Assembly (NCBI GenBank): GCA_030532125.1
Contig: JAUNLU010000001.1
Span: 363,960-427,959 of the forward strand
Reading direction: 5' to 3'
Length of the DNA: 64,000 nucleotides
From: Trueperella sp.
Lineage (GTDB): Bacteria; Actinomycetota; Actinomycetes; Actinomycetales; Actinomycetaceae
A program made the translations under genes and the position numbers. Position 1 is the stretch's first letter, and the number at the start of each line of letters is the position of its first letter. Below the pieces are notes generated by a model. The model saw nothing but the letters and a program-made list of their open reading frames with translations. It did no database searches and was not told the DNA's origin. This document shows positions 55,179-63,581 of this stretch, piece by piece.

Positions 55179-56198
55179 ATGAAATTTTTTCGGGCATTGA
55201 TTGCGATTCTGATAGCCATTTTGGCTGGGATCTCCCTCTTTCCCGGGATTTTGCCGCTAGAAACTGATCTGCGGCTAGTCACCCCATTTTCGCAGTTGGT
55301 AGCATTGCGCCCCTGGCTCGCCCTCGGGTTTATTGCGCTGGGTGTGGTAATTGGTGTCGTTTCGCTACTGCGCTATAAAATTGCCGACGCCGGGCGGATC
55401 GGTAGCTTGCTCGCAGTAGTGTTGCTGCTGGTGGGCGCGGCCCACGGAACAGTGGTGATAACGCGCGGAATATCCGATCCAGCTGGCGATATTGCTGCCG
55501 CCCAAGCAGACCCAGCTGCCATTAGTGTGCTGACGTATAACACTTTGGGCGGGGAAACTTCGCCAGATGATATCGCCCAAGTGGTATTAGAAAATGACGT
55601 AGACGTAGTGGTGTTGCCAGAAACTTCCACTCGCCACGGTCTGGAACTGGCGGCGCAATTGGAACGTGCGGGAGCAGATTTTCAGTTTTTTGACACCGAA
55701 ACCGACCCGGCACAACCAGAGTTTTCTTCCACGGTGCTGCTGGTGGCACAGCAGCTTGGTGAGTACCGGGTGGGTGGTACTCAGTTGGCGGCGCAAAGCT
55801 CCATATCAGTAGTTCCGGTTAATGGCTCCGGTCCGCAAATAGTGGCGGTGCACCCGATGGCTCCGGTGCCGGGATGGGAACCACAGTGGGAGTCAGATAT
55901 CACTGAGGTTTATGGATTGTGCAGTAAGGCCAACGGTCCGTTGCTGGTGGCGGGTGATTTCAATTCCACAGCGGATCATCAGGCCGCATTAGATTCCACG
56001 TGTGCTGACGCGGGGCAGGAAGCCGGTATCGCTGGGCTTGGCACCTGGCCAGCTGGGTATCCTGCCCTGTTGGGTGCGCCTATTGACCGGGTATTACACA
56101 ATTCTGAAAGCTATCGCGGAGTGGCCGCCAAGCTGATCGAAGTGGGGAAGTCAGATCATCGCGGACTGTTGGTCTGGCTGGTTCCTAACGCTGCTTGA
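55179..56198 (+). CDS. Membrane-anchored endonuclease/exonuclease/phosphatase-family protein
   Basis: 339 residues from the ATG with GGGAGAA just upstream; an ATG four codons earlier is possible. Three N-terminal helices (about 4-24, 44-65, 76-97) carry an extracytoplasmic EEP domain. Motifs: YNTLGG near residue 120, VLPET metal site, VAVHPMAP, GDFNST and the terminal SDHRGLLV with catalytic Asp-His. EEP proteins cleave phosphodiesters (nucleases, sphingomyelinase-like, phosphoinositide phosphatases); which type cannot be told here. Confidence 0.88.
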   Translation: MKFFRALIAILIAILAGISLFPGILPLETDLRLVTPFSQLVALRPWLALGFIALGVVIGVVSLLRYKIADAGRIGSLLAVVLLLVGAAHGTVVITRGISDPAGDIAAAQADPAAISVLTYNTLGGETSPDDIAQVVLENDVDVVVLPETSTRHGLELAAQLERAGADFQFFDTETDPAQPEFSSTVLLVAQQLGEYRVGGTQLAAQSSISVVPVNGSGPQIVAVHPMAPVPGWEPQWESDITEVYGLCSKANGPLLVAGDFNSTADHQAALDSTCADAGQEAGIAGLGTWPAGYPALLGAPIDRVLHNSESYRGVAAKLIEVGKSDHRGLLVWLVPNAA

Positions 56199-56253
56199 CT
56201 ATCGCAATAATTGAAAGCAGAATCTGTGCCTATTTGAGGAAGATTGTGCAACA

Positions 56254-56301
56254 AAAATGGGGTGTTGGCAGTGCAGTTTTGCAAAGCCAACACCCCATTT
56301 T
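56254..56301. terminator. Bidirectional terminator
   Basis: AAAATGGGGTGTTGGC (56254-56269) pairs with GCCAACACCCCATTTT (56286-56301), loop 16 bases, A tract before and T tract after. It lies between the convergent EEP and aldehyde dehydrogenase genes. Confidence 0.85.
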
Positions 56302-56311
56302 GCGGAAGTAA

Positions 56312-57868
56312 TTACGGCAGGTACTTCATCAGGTTGGAGAGCTGTTCAAATACCGGACCCCAAATCTTGGCTGGTAGGAACTTCGGTCCGCCCAAGTGCA
56401 TGATGTTGCTTTCCGTAGCAATGGTCTTGCTGCGGGTGTACTTCATCAGACCAACCTTGCCGTGGCGGTAGCCCTTACCGGAATCGCCCCAGCCGCCAGA
56501 TGGACCGTCGAGCGATGCCCACGCAATACCGTAGCCTTCACCGACGTTTACCTGACCGGTATTCACCTGGTCAGCCACCCACTGTGCTTCGTTCTTGTCT
56601 TTGCAGAAGATAGAGGTGTTCAAGCCGTAATCGGTGTCATTAGCCTGTTCAATTGCTTCTTCGAGCGAGTCTACCGGGTAGATAGAGTTGATCGGACCAA
56701 AGGTCTCTGCCCGGTAGCAGATGGCGTCTTCTGGAACTTCAGCTAGCAGCGTCGGCTCGAAGACGAACGGACCGAGGTCGGGGCGATGCTTGCCACCGGT
56801 CAGTACCCGCGCACCCTTAGCGACGGCGTCGTCAAACTGGGTCTGTACCGTATTGAGCTGCTTTTGGTTGATCAGCGAGCCCATCTCGATATCCCAGTCG
56901 CGGCCGACGCCGAGCTTCATGCGCTCTAGCCGATCCACGAGCACCTTGGTGAAATCTTCGTATGCTGAGCCGACGGCGTAGATGCGTTCGATGCCGATGC
57001 ACAGCTGGCCAGCATTGGAGAAGCAAGCGCGGGTAGCAATTTCAGCCACACGCTCGTAGTCCACGCCTTCGTCAACGATCATGGCGTTCTTACCACCGAG
57101 CTCAGCTGAGAAGCCGACTAGGCGACCGCCCAGCTGTTCACCCATAGCTTTACCGGTCTTGGAGGAGCCGGTAAACATCATGAAGTCAGCGGTGTCGGTT
57201 AGCGTGCTGCCGACCTCGGTGCCTGGACCGGTGACTACCTGCCACAGGCTTTCCGGAAGACCAGCTTGGTCCATCAGGGTTGCTACGGCTAGTGCGGTCA
57301 GCGGCGTATTGGAATCTGGCTTAATGATCATGGCGTTACCAGCCAAAATAGCTGGCACTGAGTCAGATGCGCCCAGGGACAGTGGGTAGTTCCACGGGGC
57401 GACGACGCCGACGATACCCACCGGATTGTGCGTTACCCGAGCCTTGCTAATTACCGGAAGTGGTCCGGCAATCTTTTCATCTTTCAGCCACTTCGGGGCG
57501 CGCTTGGCGTAGAAACGCGAGACGAGGAGGACGTCGATCAATTCCTCAACTACGTGCATGCGGGCCTTGCCAGTTTCGGCTTGCACGATGTCTAGTAGCC
57601 AGCTGCGGTTTTCGTGCACTAGATCAGCAAAGCGGTAAATGATCTTTGCACGTTCTGCTGGGGGCACTTTTGCCCACTTCTTTTGCGCGATACGTGCCCG
57701 CTCTTCGGCACGCAGTACGTCTTCTTTAGTGCCTTTTGGGATGCGGGCGAAGACTTCTCCCGTGGTGTGGTCAACGAGTTCGTGCATCTCGCGACCGCCA
57801 TTCTCCCACCCGTCGATATCTACCCGGGCAAGCAACTTTTCAACTGTTTTCTCAGAAATGAACGCCAT
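56312..57868 (-). CDS. NAD(P)-dependent aldehyde dehydrogenase, succinate-semialdehyde type
   Basis: 518 residues from the ATG at 57868, preceded by GGAGAA; the longer frame starts inside the promoter region. Catalytic Glu256 (ELGGKN) and Cys290 (NAGQLCIG) are present, plus the WNYPLSLG and FTGSSKTGK NAD-binding motifs. Length and general features match actinobacterial GabD2-type succinate-semialdehyde dehydrogenases. It may oxidise another small aldehyde. It is transcribed away from the aminotransferase/transketolase operon, across 92 bases, so it may act in the same pathway. Confidence 0.92.
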   Translation of the reverse strand: MAFISEKTVEKLLARVDIDGWENGGREMHELVDHTTGEVFARIPKGTKEDVLRAEERARIAQKKWAKVPPAERAKIIYRFADLVHENRSWLLDIVQAETGKARMHVVEELIDVLLVSRFYAKRAPKWLKDEKIAGPLPVISKARVTHNPVGIVGVVAPWNYPLSLGASDSVPAILAGNAMIIKPDSNTPLTALAVATLMDQAGLPESLWQVVTGPGTEVGSTLTDTADFMMFTGSSKTGKAMGEQLGGRLVGFSAELGGKNAMIVDEGVDYERVAEIATRACFSNAGQLCIGIERIYAVGSAYEDFTKVLVDRLERMKLGVGRDWDIEMGSLINQKQLNTVQTQFDDAVAKGARVLTGGKHRPDLGPFVFEPTLLAEVPEDAICYRAETFGPINSIYPVDSLEEAIEQANDTDYGLNTSIFCKDKNEAQWVADQVNTGQVNVGEGYGIAWASLDGPSGGWGDSGKGYRHGKVGLMKYTRSKTIATESNIMHLGGPKFLPAKIWGPVFEQLSNLMKYLP

Positions 57869-57904
57869 ATTTTCTCCGTAAATTGAAGAACTTTCTTGTT
57901 TCCT

Positions 57905-57933
57905 TTGTGAACGAGACAACTTGAGTATATTAT
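57905..57933 (+). promoter_or_regulatory. Promoter of the aminotransferase/transketolase operon with inverted repeats
   Basis: A -35-like TTGTGA (57905-57910), 17-base spacer and -10-like TATTAT (57928-57933). TGTGAAC at 57906-57912 is the inverse of GTTCACA at 57936-57942, centres 30 bases apart, and TTGAGT (57921-57926) mirrors ACTCAA (57942-57947). Operator function is inferred. Confidence 0.55.
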
Positions 57934-57960
57934 GAGTTCACACTCAATGTGGAGGTACTG

Positions 57961-58707
57961 ATGGACAAAACGACATTAAGTCGAATCAATTTGAATGCCG
58001 TCTTCCGCACGCTAGAGAAGCTTGTGGAGCTAGATAAAAAATCAGCGGACATCATTGCTGGAGCCGACGAAGTGCTGCAGTTCACGAGTCCAGCGGCAAC
58101 TATTCGCCTAGCAATTAAAGACGGAAAGCTGACGTTCCACCCTGGATCTGGTCCAAATACTATGAACCTTGCTTTCCCCACGCCTGGTGCTGTGAACAAG
58201 ATGTTCGAGGGTACGGGCATTCCAATCCCGCTAAAGGGAATCACCAAGATCGGTTTCTTGACGGGTACGTTCACTGAGCTGACCGACCGGTTGACTGAAA
58301 TTCTGAAGCCAACTGAAGAAGCCCTGAAGGACGACGCATTCCGTGAACTGAACACTGTGCTGACCGTGCATGTGGCTGTCTACGCACTTGCTGAAATCGC
58401 TAACTGCGATGAGCTTGGCAAGATGTCAGCTGCGCGTATCCCGGATGGCGAAATTCAGCTAGCGGTGAAGAATGGCCCAGCTTTGGTCATCAAGATCAAG
58501 GATCACAAGTTCTCGGTTGTGGAAGGGGTAACCACCACTGCCATGTCGCGGATGATCTTCGAGGACATCGAGAGCACCGGTCAGGTTCTGCGTGGTGAGA
58601 TGGCAAGCTACACGGCAATTGGTCGTGATTTGATCTCGCTGAGCGGCAACATCTCCAACCTGGACAACTTCAACAAGATCCTGGCTCTCGTTAGCTCCTA
58701 TCTATAA
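57961..58707 (+). CDS. Tandem SCP2-like (sterol carrier fold) protein 1
   Basis: 248 residues from the ATG with GGAGGT upstream. Not a known enzyme. Two halves share a pattern: strands, then a segment like NTMNLAFPTPGAVNKMFEG, then a glycine-rich turn and helix (GITKIGFLTGTFTELTDRL), with a helical linker at about 135-150; the second half has ALVIKIKDHKFSVVEG, then MSRMIFEDIESTGQVLRGEM and a closing helix. This resembles two SCP2 lipid-binding domains. A distant paralogue is encoded at 61877. First gene of the six-gene operon. The ligand may be a lipid or a hydrophobic intermediate. Confidence 0.72.
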   Translation: MDKTTLSRINLNAVFRTLEKLVELDKKSADIIAGADEVLQFTSPAATIRLAIKDGKLTFHPGSGPNTMNLAFPTPGAVNKMFEGTGIPIPLKGITKIGFLTGTFTELTDRLTEILKPTEEALKDDAFRELNTVLTVHVAVYALAEIANCDELGKMSAARIPDGEIQLAVKNGPALVIKIKDHKFSVVEGVTTTAMSRMIFEDIESTGQVLRGEMASYTAIGRDLISLSGNISNLDNFNKILALVSSYL

Positions 58708-58717
58708 GAGGTCGATA

Positions 58718-60001
58718 ATGGAAACTTACACCTACCCAAAGAGCACTGAAATATTCGAGCGGGCCCTTAAGGTAATTCCTGCTGGTATCTACGGCCACCT
58801 CGGCCCGGCGGAAGGCTGCTTCATTCCGGTGAGCTCCTACCCGCTATACCTGGATCGGGCTGAAAAGTCCTACTTCTGGGATGTTGATGGCAACCGCTTC
58901 ATTGACTACATGTGTGCTTACGGTCCGAACATCATGGGCTACAACGACCCAGATGTCACCGCAGCTGCAATTGAGCAGATGAAGAAGGTTGACTGTGGCG
59001 TTCTGCCTGGTGAGATTATGGTTGAGCTCGCAGAGCTGCTCACCGACACCATCGAAGGTGCCGACTGGGCGTTCTTTGCCAAGAACGGCGGCGACGTCAC
59101 CAACCTCGCAGTGCTGACCGCTAAGGCAGCTACTGGTCGGGACAAGGTCCTGATGCACTACGGCGGCTACCACGGGGTAGCACCGTGGATGCAGCACCCG
59201 GATTACGCAGGCATTTCCAAGTCTGACACGGCTAACGTTCTCTACTCGACTTTCGGTGACTTCACCTCTATTAAGAAGGTCGTTGCAGAAAACCGTGGCG
59301 AAATCGCCTGTTTGATCACCACGCCGTACCACCACCCGATTACGGAAGATAACCGGTTGGCTCCGGAAGGCTACTGGCAGAAGGTCCGCAACCTGTGTAC
59401 GCAGGAAGGCATCGTCCTGATTTTCGACGACGTCCGCTGTGGCTTCCGTCTGTCCACCAAGGGTTCGTCCTACTTCTTCGGCGCTGACGCCGACCTGCAG
59501 TGCTACTGCAAGGCACTAGCCAATGGCTGGAACATCTCCGCTTTGGTTGGTAAGGAAGAGTTCAAGAATGCTGCGGCAGACGTCTTCTACACCGGTTCCT
59601 ACTGGCTGTCGGCTGTGCCTATGGCAGCAGCTATCGCCAACATCACGAAGATGCGTGAGATCGACGTAGCTAAAGTCTGTCTCGAACAGGGCGAGAAGCT
59701 GACCAAGGGCCTGAAGGAAGTTGCAGAAGCAAACGACTTCGAGCTGGTCATCTCGGGTGAACCTTCGATGTGGTTCATGCGCACCTCGCGCTACCGCGAT
59801 CGCATTGATGACAACTTCATGTTGCATCAGGCTTTCGTTGGCGAATGTGTTCGCCGTGGCGTGTTCTTCACGAACCACCACAACCACTTCATTAACGCGT
59901 CGCTTACGGATGAAGATATCGACTTCACCTTGCAGGTGGCAGACGATGCTTACAAGGCCGTATCCCGCCGCGTCAACGATATTCTAGGAAAGGGCTTCTA
60001 A
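58718..60001 (+). CDS. Class III PLP-dependent aminotransferase (glutamate-1-semialdehyde aminomutase-like)
   Basis: 427 residues. PLP site: Lys265 in CKALANGW, Asp237 in LIFDDVRCGFR, the phosphate-binding KNGGDVTNLAVL (usually NSGTEA) and the YHG motif (151-153). General features match glutamate-1-semialdehyde aminomutase-like aminotransferases, but the NSGTEA-to-NGGDVT change suggests a different amino acceptor. No hem genes are near, so a role in tetrapyrrole synthesis is unlikely. Its stop overlaps the start of the transketolase N-terminal subunit by one base. Confidence 0.88.
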   Translation: METYTYPKSTEIFERALKVIPAGIYGHLGPAEGCFIPVSSYPLYLDRAEKSYFWDVDGNRFIDYMCAYGPNIMGYNDPDVTAAAIEQMKKVDCGVLPGEIMVELAELLTDTIEGADWAFFAKNGGDVTNLAVLTAKAATGRDKVLMHYGGYHGVAPWMQHPDYAGISKSDTANVLYSTFGDFTSIKKVVAENRGEIACLITTPYHHPITEDNRLAPEGYWQKVRNLCTQEGIVLIFDDVRCGFRLSTKGSSYFFGADADLQCYCKALANGWNISALVGKEEFKNAAADVFYTGSYWLSAVPMAAAIANITKMREIDVAKVCLEQGEKLTKGLKEVAEANDFELVISGEPSMWFMRTSRYRDRIDDNFMLHQAFVGECVRRGVFFTNHHNHFINASLTDEDIDFTLQVADDAYKAVSRRVNDILGKGF

Positions 60002-60864
60002 TGAGTATTGACGCAAAGACCTGGCGTGAGCTCGAAGAAAAGGCTGCTGACCTACGTCAGCTCACGCTGCAGACCGTCGTATGGGCAGGCGGTGGCCACA
60101 TTGGTGGTTCGCTGTCTTCCATCGATCTGCTGACGGTTCTGTACCATCACACGATGAACTTCTCGGCAGAACAGCTGGAAGATCCGGATCGCGACCGTTT
60201 CGTACTGTCGAAAGGCCATATTGGCGTTGGCTTCGCTCCGGTTCTTGCTGACCTGGGCTGCTTCCCCATTGATTGGTTGAAGGACTTCAACCACACTGGT
60301 TCTCCGCTGGGTATGCACCCGGACGGCTCGAAGGTACCAGGCGTGGAAATCGCTACTGGTTCGCTCGGTCACGGGCTTTCCATCTCGGTCGGTATGGCAC
60401 TGGCTTCCCGCCTGTCGGGTCGCAACTTCCGCACCTACTGCTTGATGGGCGACGGTGAGTGCAACGAAGGTTCGGTTTGGGAAGCAGCAATGGCTGCCGC
60501 TCACTACAAGCTGGACAACATCGTCGGCATTGTAGACCGCAACCACGCCATGATCGATGGCATGACGGAAGACGTCATGGGTCTGGAGCCATTCGCTGAC
60601 AAGTGGAAGGCATTCGGCTGGCACGTCATTGAAATTGACGGGGGCAGCATCCCAGAAATCGTGGCAGCTTTTGAAGAAGCTGAGGCACATAAGGGAGCTC
60701 CGACCGTCGTTATTGCTGACACGGTTAAGGGCGAGGGTATTGCCGAAATTGCTGGTGACTACACCTGGCACTACGGTTCGTTCGCGGAAGACAAGTTCGA
60801 AGATGGCAAGAAGTCCATCGAACAGCACCGCAAGGATCGTCTCGCAAAGATTAAGGAGAACTAA
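60001..60864 (+). CDS. Transketolase, N-terminal (TPP-binding) subunit
   Basis: 287 residues. Thiamine diphosphate site: GDG at 150-152 and Asn181 complete the GDG-X28-N motif (GDGECNEGSVWEAAM...). Catalytic/binding His33 and His73 are in GGHIGGSLS and SKGHIGVGFA. This is the N-terminal half only; the C-terminal half is the next gene, as in split transketolases of archaea, gut bacteria and sulfoquinovose degraders. The donor-binding histidines support real ketol-transfer chemistry. TAATG overlap with the aminotransferase stop. Confidence 0.93.
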   Translation: MSIDAKTWRELEEKAADLRQLTLQTVVWAGGGHIGGSLSSIDLLTVLYHHTMNFSAEQLEDPDRDRFVLSKGHIGVGFAPVLADLGCFPIDWLKDFNHTGSPLGMHPDGSKVPGVEIATGSLGHGLSISVGMALASRLSGRNFRTYCLMGDGECNEGSVWEAAMAAAHYKLDNIVGIVDRNHAMIDGMTEDVMGLEPFADKWKAFGWHVIEIDGGSIPEIVAAFEEAEAHKGAPTVVIADTVKGEGIAEIAGDYTWHYGSFAEDKFEDGKKSIEQHRKDRLAKIKEN

Positions 60865-60866
60865 CC

Positions 60867-61874
60867 ATGGCTTCACTTAACTACACCATGATCGACTCCA
60901 CTGAGATGCAGACCTCGGAGGTGTACGGTCACACTCTCGTTGAGCTCGCTAAGCAGGATCCGCGTATTGTTGGTTTCTCCGGCGACCTCGCCAAGTCGAC
61001 CAAGATTGGTCTGCTGAACAACCAGTTCCCGGATCGTTTCTTCAACGCCGGTATTGCAGAACAGAACATGTTCGGCATGGCTGCTGGTATGGCTAAGTGT
61101 GGGTACGTTCCATTCGTTTCCACCTTCGCTTCGTTCGCTACGATGCGTGCGCTCGAGCAGATGCGTACTGATATCTGCTACGGCAACGCCAACGTAAAGA
61201 TCATTGCTACCCACTCGGGTCTGTCTTTCGGTAACGCGGGTTCCACCCACCAGTCACCAGAAGACATCGCAATTCTGCGTTCGATCACTAACCTAGTGTC
61301 GATCTGCCCGGCTGACGGTCTGTCCGCTATGCAGGCAGTAGAAGCAGCATACGAACACGATGGCCCGGCCTACGTGCGCGTGAACCGCGGCTTCGACCAG
61401 GTGGTATACACCGAACCGATCGAGAACTTCCGCATTGGCGGGTCGAACACCATCATGGATGGCAACGACATCACCATCATCGCGATTGGTTCTGCGGTAT
61501 GGCGCGCTGTCCAGGCTGCCGAACGGCTTCGCAACGAAGACGGCATCCAGGCTCGCGTAATCGATATGTACTCGATCAAGCCGCTGGACGAAGAAGCAAT
61601 CAAGGCTGCAGTTGCTGATACTCGCCGCATCATCACCGTTGAAGACGCCAATATCGTCAACGGCCTAGGTGCTGCAGTTGCTGACGTAGCTGCCACCACC
61701 GGCAAGGGCTTCGCATTCCGCAAGCTCGGTATTCCGGATGAATGGTCGATTATCGGTCAGCCGGAAGACCTCTTCGCTCACTACGGTTACGACGAAAACG
61801 GCATCCTCGAAACTGCACGCGAAGTACTGCGTGTTGAGATTGAAGAGGATGACGACTGGGATGACGAGGTGTAA
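60867..61874 (+). CDS. Transketolase, C-terminal (pyrimidine-binding) subunit
   Basis: 335 residues. Pyrimidine-binding domain with the catalytic Glu65 in AGIAEQNM, the FVSTFASFATMRALEQMR helix and the HSGLSFGNAGSTHQSPEDIAI loop; C-terminal regulatory domain ends with an unusual acidic tail, EIEEDDDWDDEV. AAGGAGAA precedes the ATG. Together with the previous subunit it should carry out two-carbon ketol transfer or a related TPP reaction. Substrates are unknown. Confidence 0.93.
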   Translation: MASLNYTMIDSTEMQTSEVYGHTLVELAKQDPRIVGFSGDLAKSTKIGLLNNQFPDRFFNAGIAEQNMFGMAAGMAKCGYVPFVSTFASFATMRALEQMRTDICYGNANVKIIATHSGLSFGNAGSTHQSPEDIAILRSITNLVSICPADGLSAMQAVEAAYEHDGPAYVRVNRGFDQVVYTEPIENFRIGGSNTIMDGNDITIIAIGSAVWRAVQAAERLRNEDGIQARVIDMYSIKPLDEEAIKAAVADTRRIITVEDANIVNGLGAAVADVAATTGKGFAFRKLGIPDEWSIIGQPEDLFAHYGYDENGILETAREVLRVEIEEDDDWDDEV

Positions 61875-61876
61875 GA

Positions 61877-62794
61877 ATGGCTTCCGGAAAACATGCAGCG
61901 GATGAGGCAGTGGCTGAAGTAGAAGACTTCGACCGCGTCCCCACCCATGAAGAGGAACTGCGGTACCAAAACATCGTGTTCCTCAAGGCTGTAGTACCGG
62001 TACTGAAGCCCATTATTGAAGACACCCCTTCACTCGCGAAGGCCTTCAAGAACAAACAGGGCGTAGTACAGATCTCCAGCCTGTTGTCGGCAGATGATCC
62101 TGATGCGAAGCCGTCGGTAGCGGCCATGCCTGGTCGCGCACCTCGGGTCGCAACTCACTTCATCTTTAGCAACGGCGACGTTACTGTTCGCACTGGTGAG
62201 CACGAAGCGCCGAACGTAGAGATTGAATTCCCCTCGCGGGAAGCCCTGAACGGCTTCTTCTTGGGCAATGTCGACGTTAAGGCGCTGCCGAAGATTCGCG
62301 GTGCGGTAGGAAATGTGGGTCTGCTCGTAGCCTTTGTGCGGGCACTGCTCACGATGGCTAATCTGTTGGGTCTCACCGAGGCACCAGAAGATCCAGCCCA
62401 GAAAGCACTGCTAACTAAGTGCATGTTCTACCTGCTGAGCACTGGTATTTCGCAGCTCAACAAAGCGAAGCACCCATTGTTCCGCAAGTGGGCTTTGAAG
62501 CAGCCAGACCGGGTATACGAATTCAAGGTATATGGTCGGCCTGAACTAGGCGCGTATGTTCGCGTCAAGGGCGGGCGTTCTAAGGCAGCTCGTGGACAGT
62601 ACACCCGTTCCAAGCCGTTCTTCGCTATGGCGTTTGACAGCACGGATTCGGCATTGGGTATTCTCCAGGACACCCTGGACATGATCGAAGCCACGGTTAC
62701 TTCGAAGCTAGTCATGGAGGGCGCACCAGAATACGGTGCAGAACTCGGTGACTTGATGTTCGCAGTCGGTGACTACGCTCAGAAAGCGGTTTAA
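61877..62794 (+). CDS. Tandem SCP2-like (sterol carrier fold) protein 2
   Basis: 305 residues. An acidic N-terminal 30 residues precede a first SCP2-like half (about 60-150, with NVEIEFPSREALNGFFLGN), a helical linker (about 165-205) and a second half (about 205-305, with KPFFAMAFDSTDSALGILQD, LVMEGAPEYGAELGDLM). The order mirrors the first operon protein, suggesting paralogues with different ligands or roles. Three bases separate it from the transketolase stop. GAGGTG upstream. Confidence 0.72.
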   Translation: MASGKHAADEAVAEVEDFDRVPTHEEELRYQNIVFLKAVVPVLKPIIEDTPSLAKAFKNKQGVVQISSLLSADDPDAKPSVAAMPGRAPRVATHFIFSNGDVTVRTGEHEAPNVEIEFPSREALNGFFLGNVDVKALPKIRGAVGNVGLLVAFVRALLTMANLLGLTEAPEDPAQKALLTKCMFYLLSTGISQLNKAKHPLFRKWALKQPDRVYEFKVYGRPELGAYVRVKGGRSKAARGQYTRSKPFFAMAFDSTDSALGILQDTLDMIEATVTSKLVMEGAPEYGAELGDLMFAVGDYAQKAV

Positions 62795-62829
62795 TTCTGC
62801 TCAACTGAGCAAAGAAAGGAGTTGAGAAA

Positions 62830-63372
62830 ATGGCTAGTCCACTAGATTTTCTCAAGAAAGGTCGCTTACACGGTCTAAACCACGTAGGTGTCACCGTAAA
62901 CGACTTTGAAGCTGCCGTTAAGTGGTACAGCGAAATGTTCGACTGGCACCTCATGAACGAGATGACCATCGAGGGTGAACAGGCTAACAGCCTAGCCGCC
63001 CTCTATGGTGAAGAGGATCTGAAGATCCGCCTCGGCTTCATGGGTACGCAATCCGAAGCTCTGCTGGAGCTCTTCGAATTCCAGCCGAAATCGGAACCGC
63101 AGCGCACGGTGTGGACCCGCCCGGGTTACACCCACGCGGCAATTTCCGTAACCAATGTTCCTGCGGTTAAGGCAGAACTCGAGGCCCGTGGCGTCGAGTT
63201 TGTGACCGATGTGCAATTCACTAATGGTGCGCACTGGGCGTTCTTCCTTGATCCCGATGGCAACCTCATCGAGATCATCGATTACCATGCTCTGCGGCTA
63301 CCGATGAAGTTCTTCCCGAACTTGGTCGGTAAGATCCTGAAGAAGATGCAGTTCGGCGCCTACTACATTTAG
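62830..63372 (+). CDS. VOC-family (glyoxalase/dioxygenase fold) protein
   Basis: 180 residues. Two beta-alpha-beta-beta-beta modules with metal-ligand pattern: His in GLNHVGVTV, Glu in LLELFEF, His in THAAISV and Glu in NLIEIIDY. The DPDGN turn before the last ligand is typical. A C-terminal extension (about 157-180) with FFPNLVGKILKKMQFGAYYI looks amphipathic and might touch membranes or a partner. Last gene of the operon, ahead of a strong terminator. Could be an isomerase/epimerase, lyase or dioxygenase. Confidence 0.83.
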   Translation: MASPLDFLKKGRLHGLNHVGVTVNDFEAAVKWYSEMFDWHLMNEMTIEGEQANSLAALYGEEDLKIRLGFMGTQSEALLELFEFQPKSEPQRTVWTRPGYTHAAISVTNVPAVKAELEARGVEFVTDVQFTNGAHWAFFLDPDGNLIEIIDYHALRLPMKFFPNLVGKILKKMQFGAYYI

Positions 63373-63391
63373 TAGCTGCTAATAAAACTAG

Positions 63392-63429
63392 AGACGGGCT
63401 GTGGAAGTGATTCCACAGCCCGTCTTTTT
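63392..63429 (+). terminator. Strong intrinsic terminator of the six-gene operon
   Basis: 15-bp perfect stem AGACGGGCTGTGGAA, GTGA tetraloop, then TTTTT. Confidence 0.92.
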
Positions 63430-63530
63430 GGCTAAATACTGCGCGCTGATTATTACTGGAGTACCTAGTTGTTCAGCGCGGTCTTTTGCTGGAATTTAGT
63501 GGCAGCTCTGGAATAGGCTGCTGCCGGCAT

Positions 63531-63565
63531 AAAAAAGGGGCGGGACGCTATCAGCGCCCCGCCCC
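63531..63565 (-). terminator. Intrinsic terminator of alanine dehydrogenase gene
   Basis: GGGGCGGGACGCT pairs with AGCGCCCCGCCCC with one A-C mismatch and a 3-base loop. Read on the minus strand it ends in TTTTTT. Confidence 0.88.
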
Positions 63566-63581
63566 GATTTAGTTAGTGTTA

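Noticed and set aside
58718..60001. Tetrapyrrole synthesis by glutamate-1-semialdehyde aminomutase
   Set aside because: No other hem gene is nearby, the PLP phosphate loop differs, and the partners are transketolase subunits.
58718..61874. Taurine degradation (taurine-pyruvate aminotransferase, alanine dehydrogenase, TPP enzyme)
   Set aside because: The TPP enzyme is a split transketolase rather than the single-chain sulfoacetaldehyde acetyltransferase, and there is no sulfonate transporter or phosphotransacetylase.
60001..61874. Sulfoquinovose sulfo-transketolase pathway
   Set aside because: That pathway also uses a split transketolase, but no sulfoquinovosidase, isomerase or sulfonate exporter genes are here.
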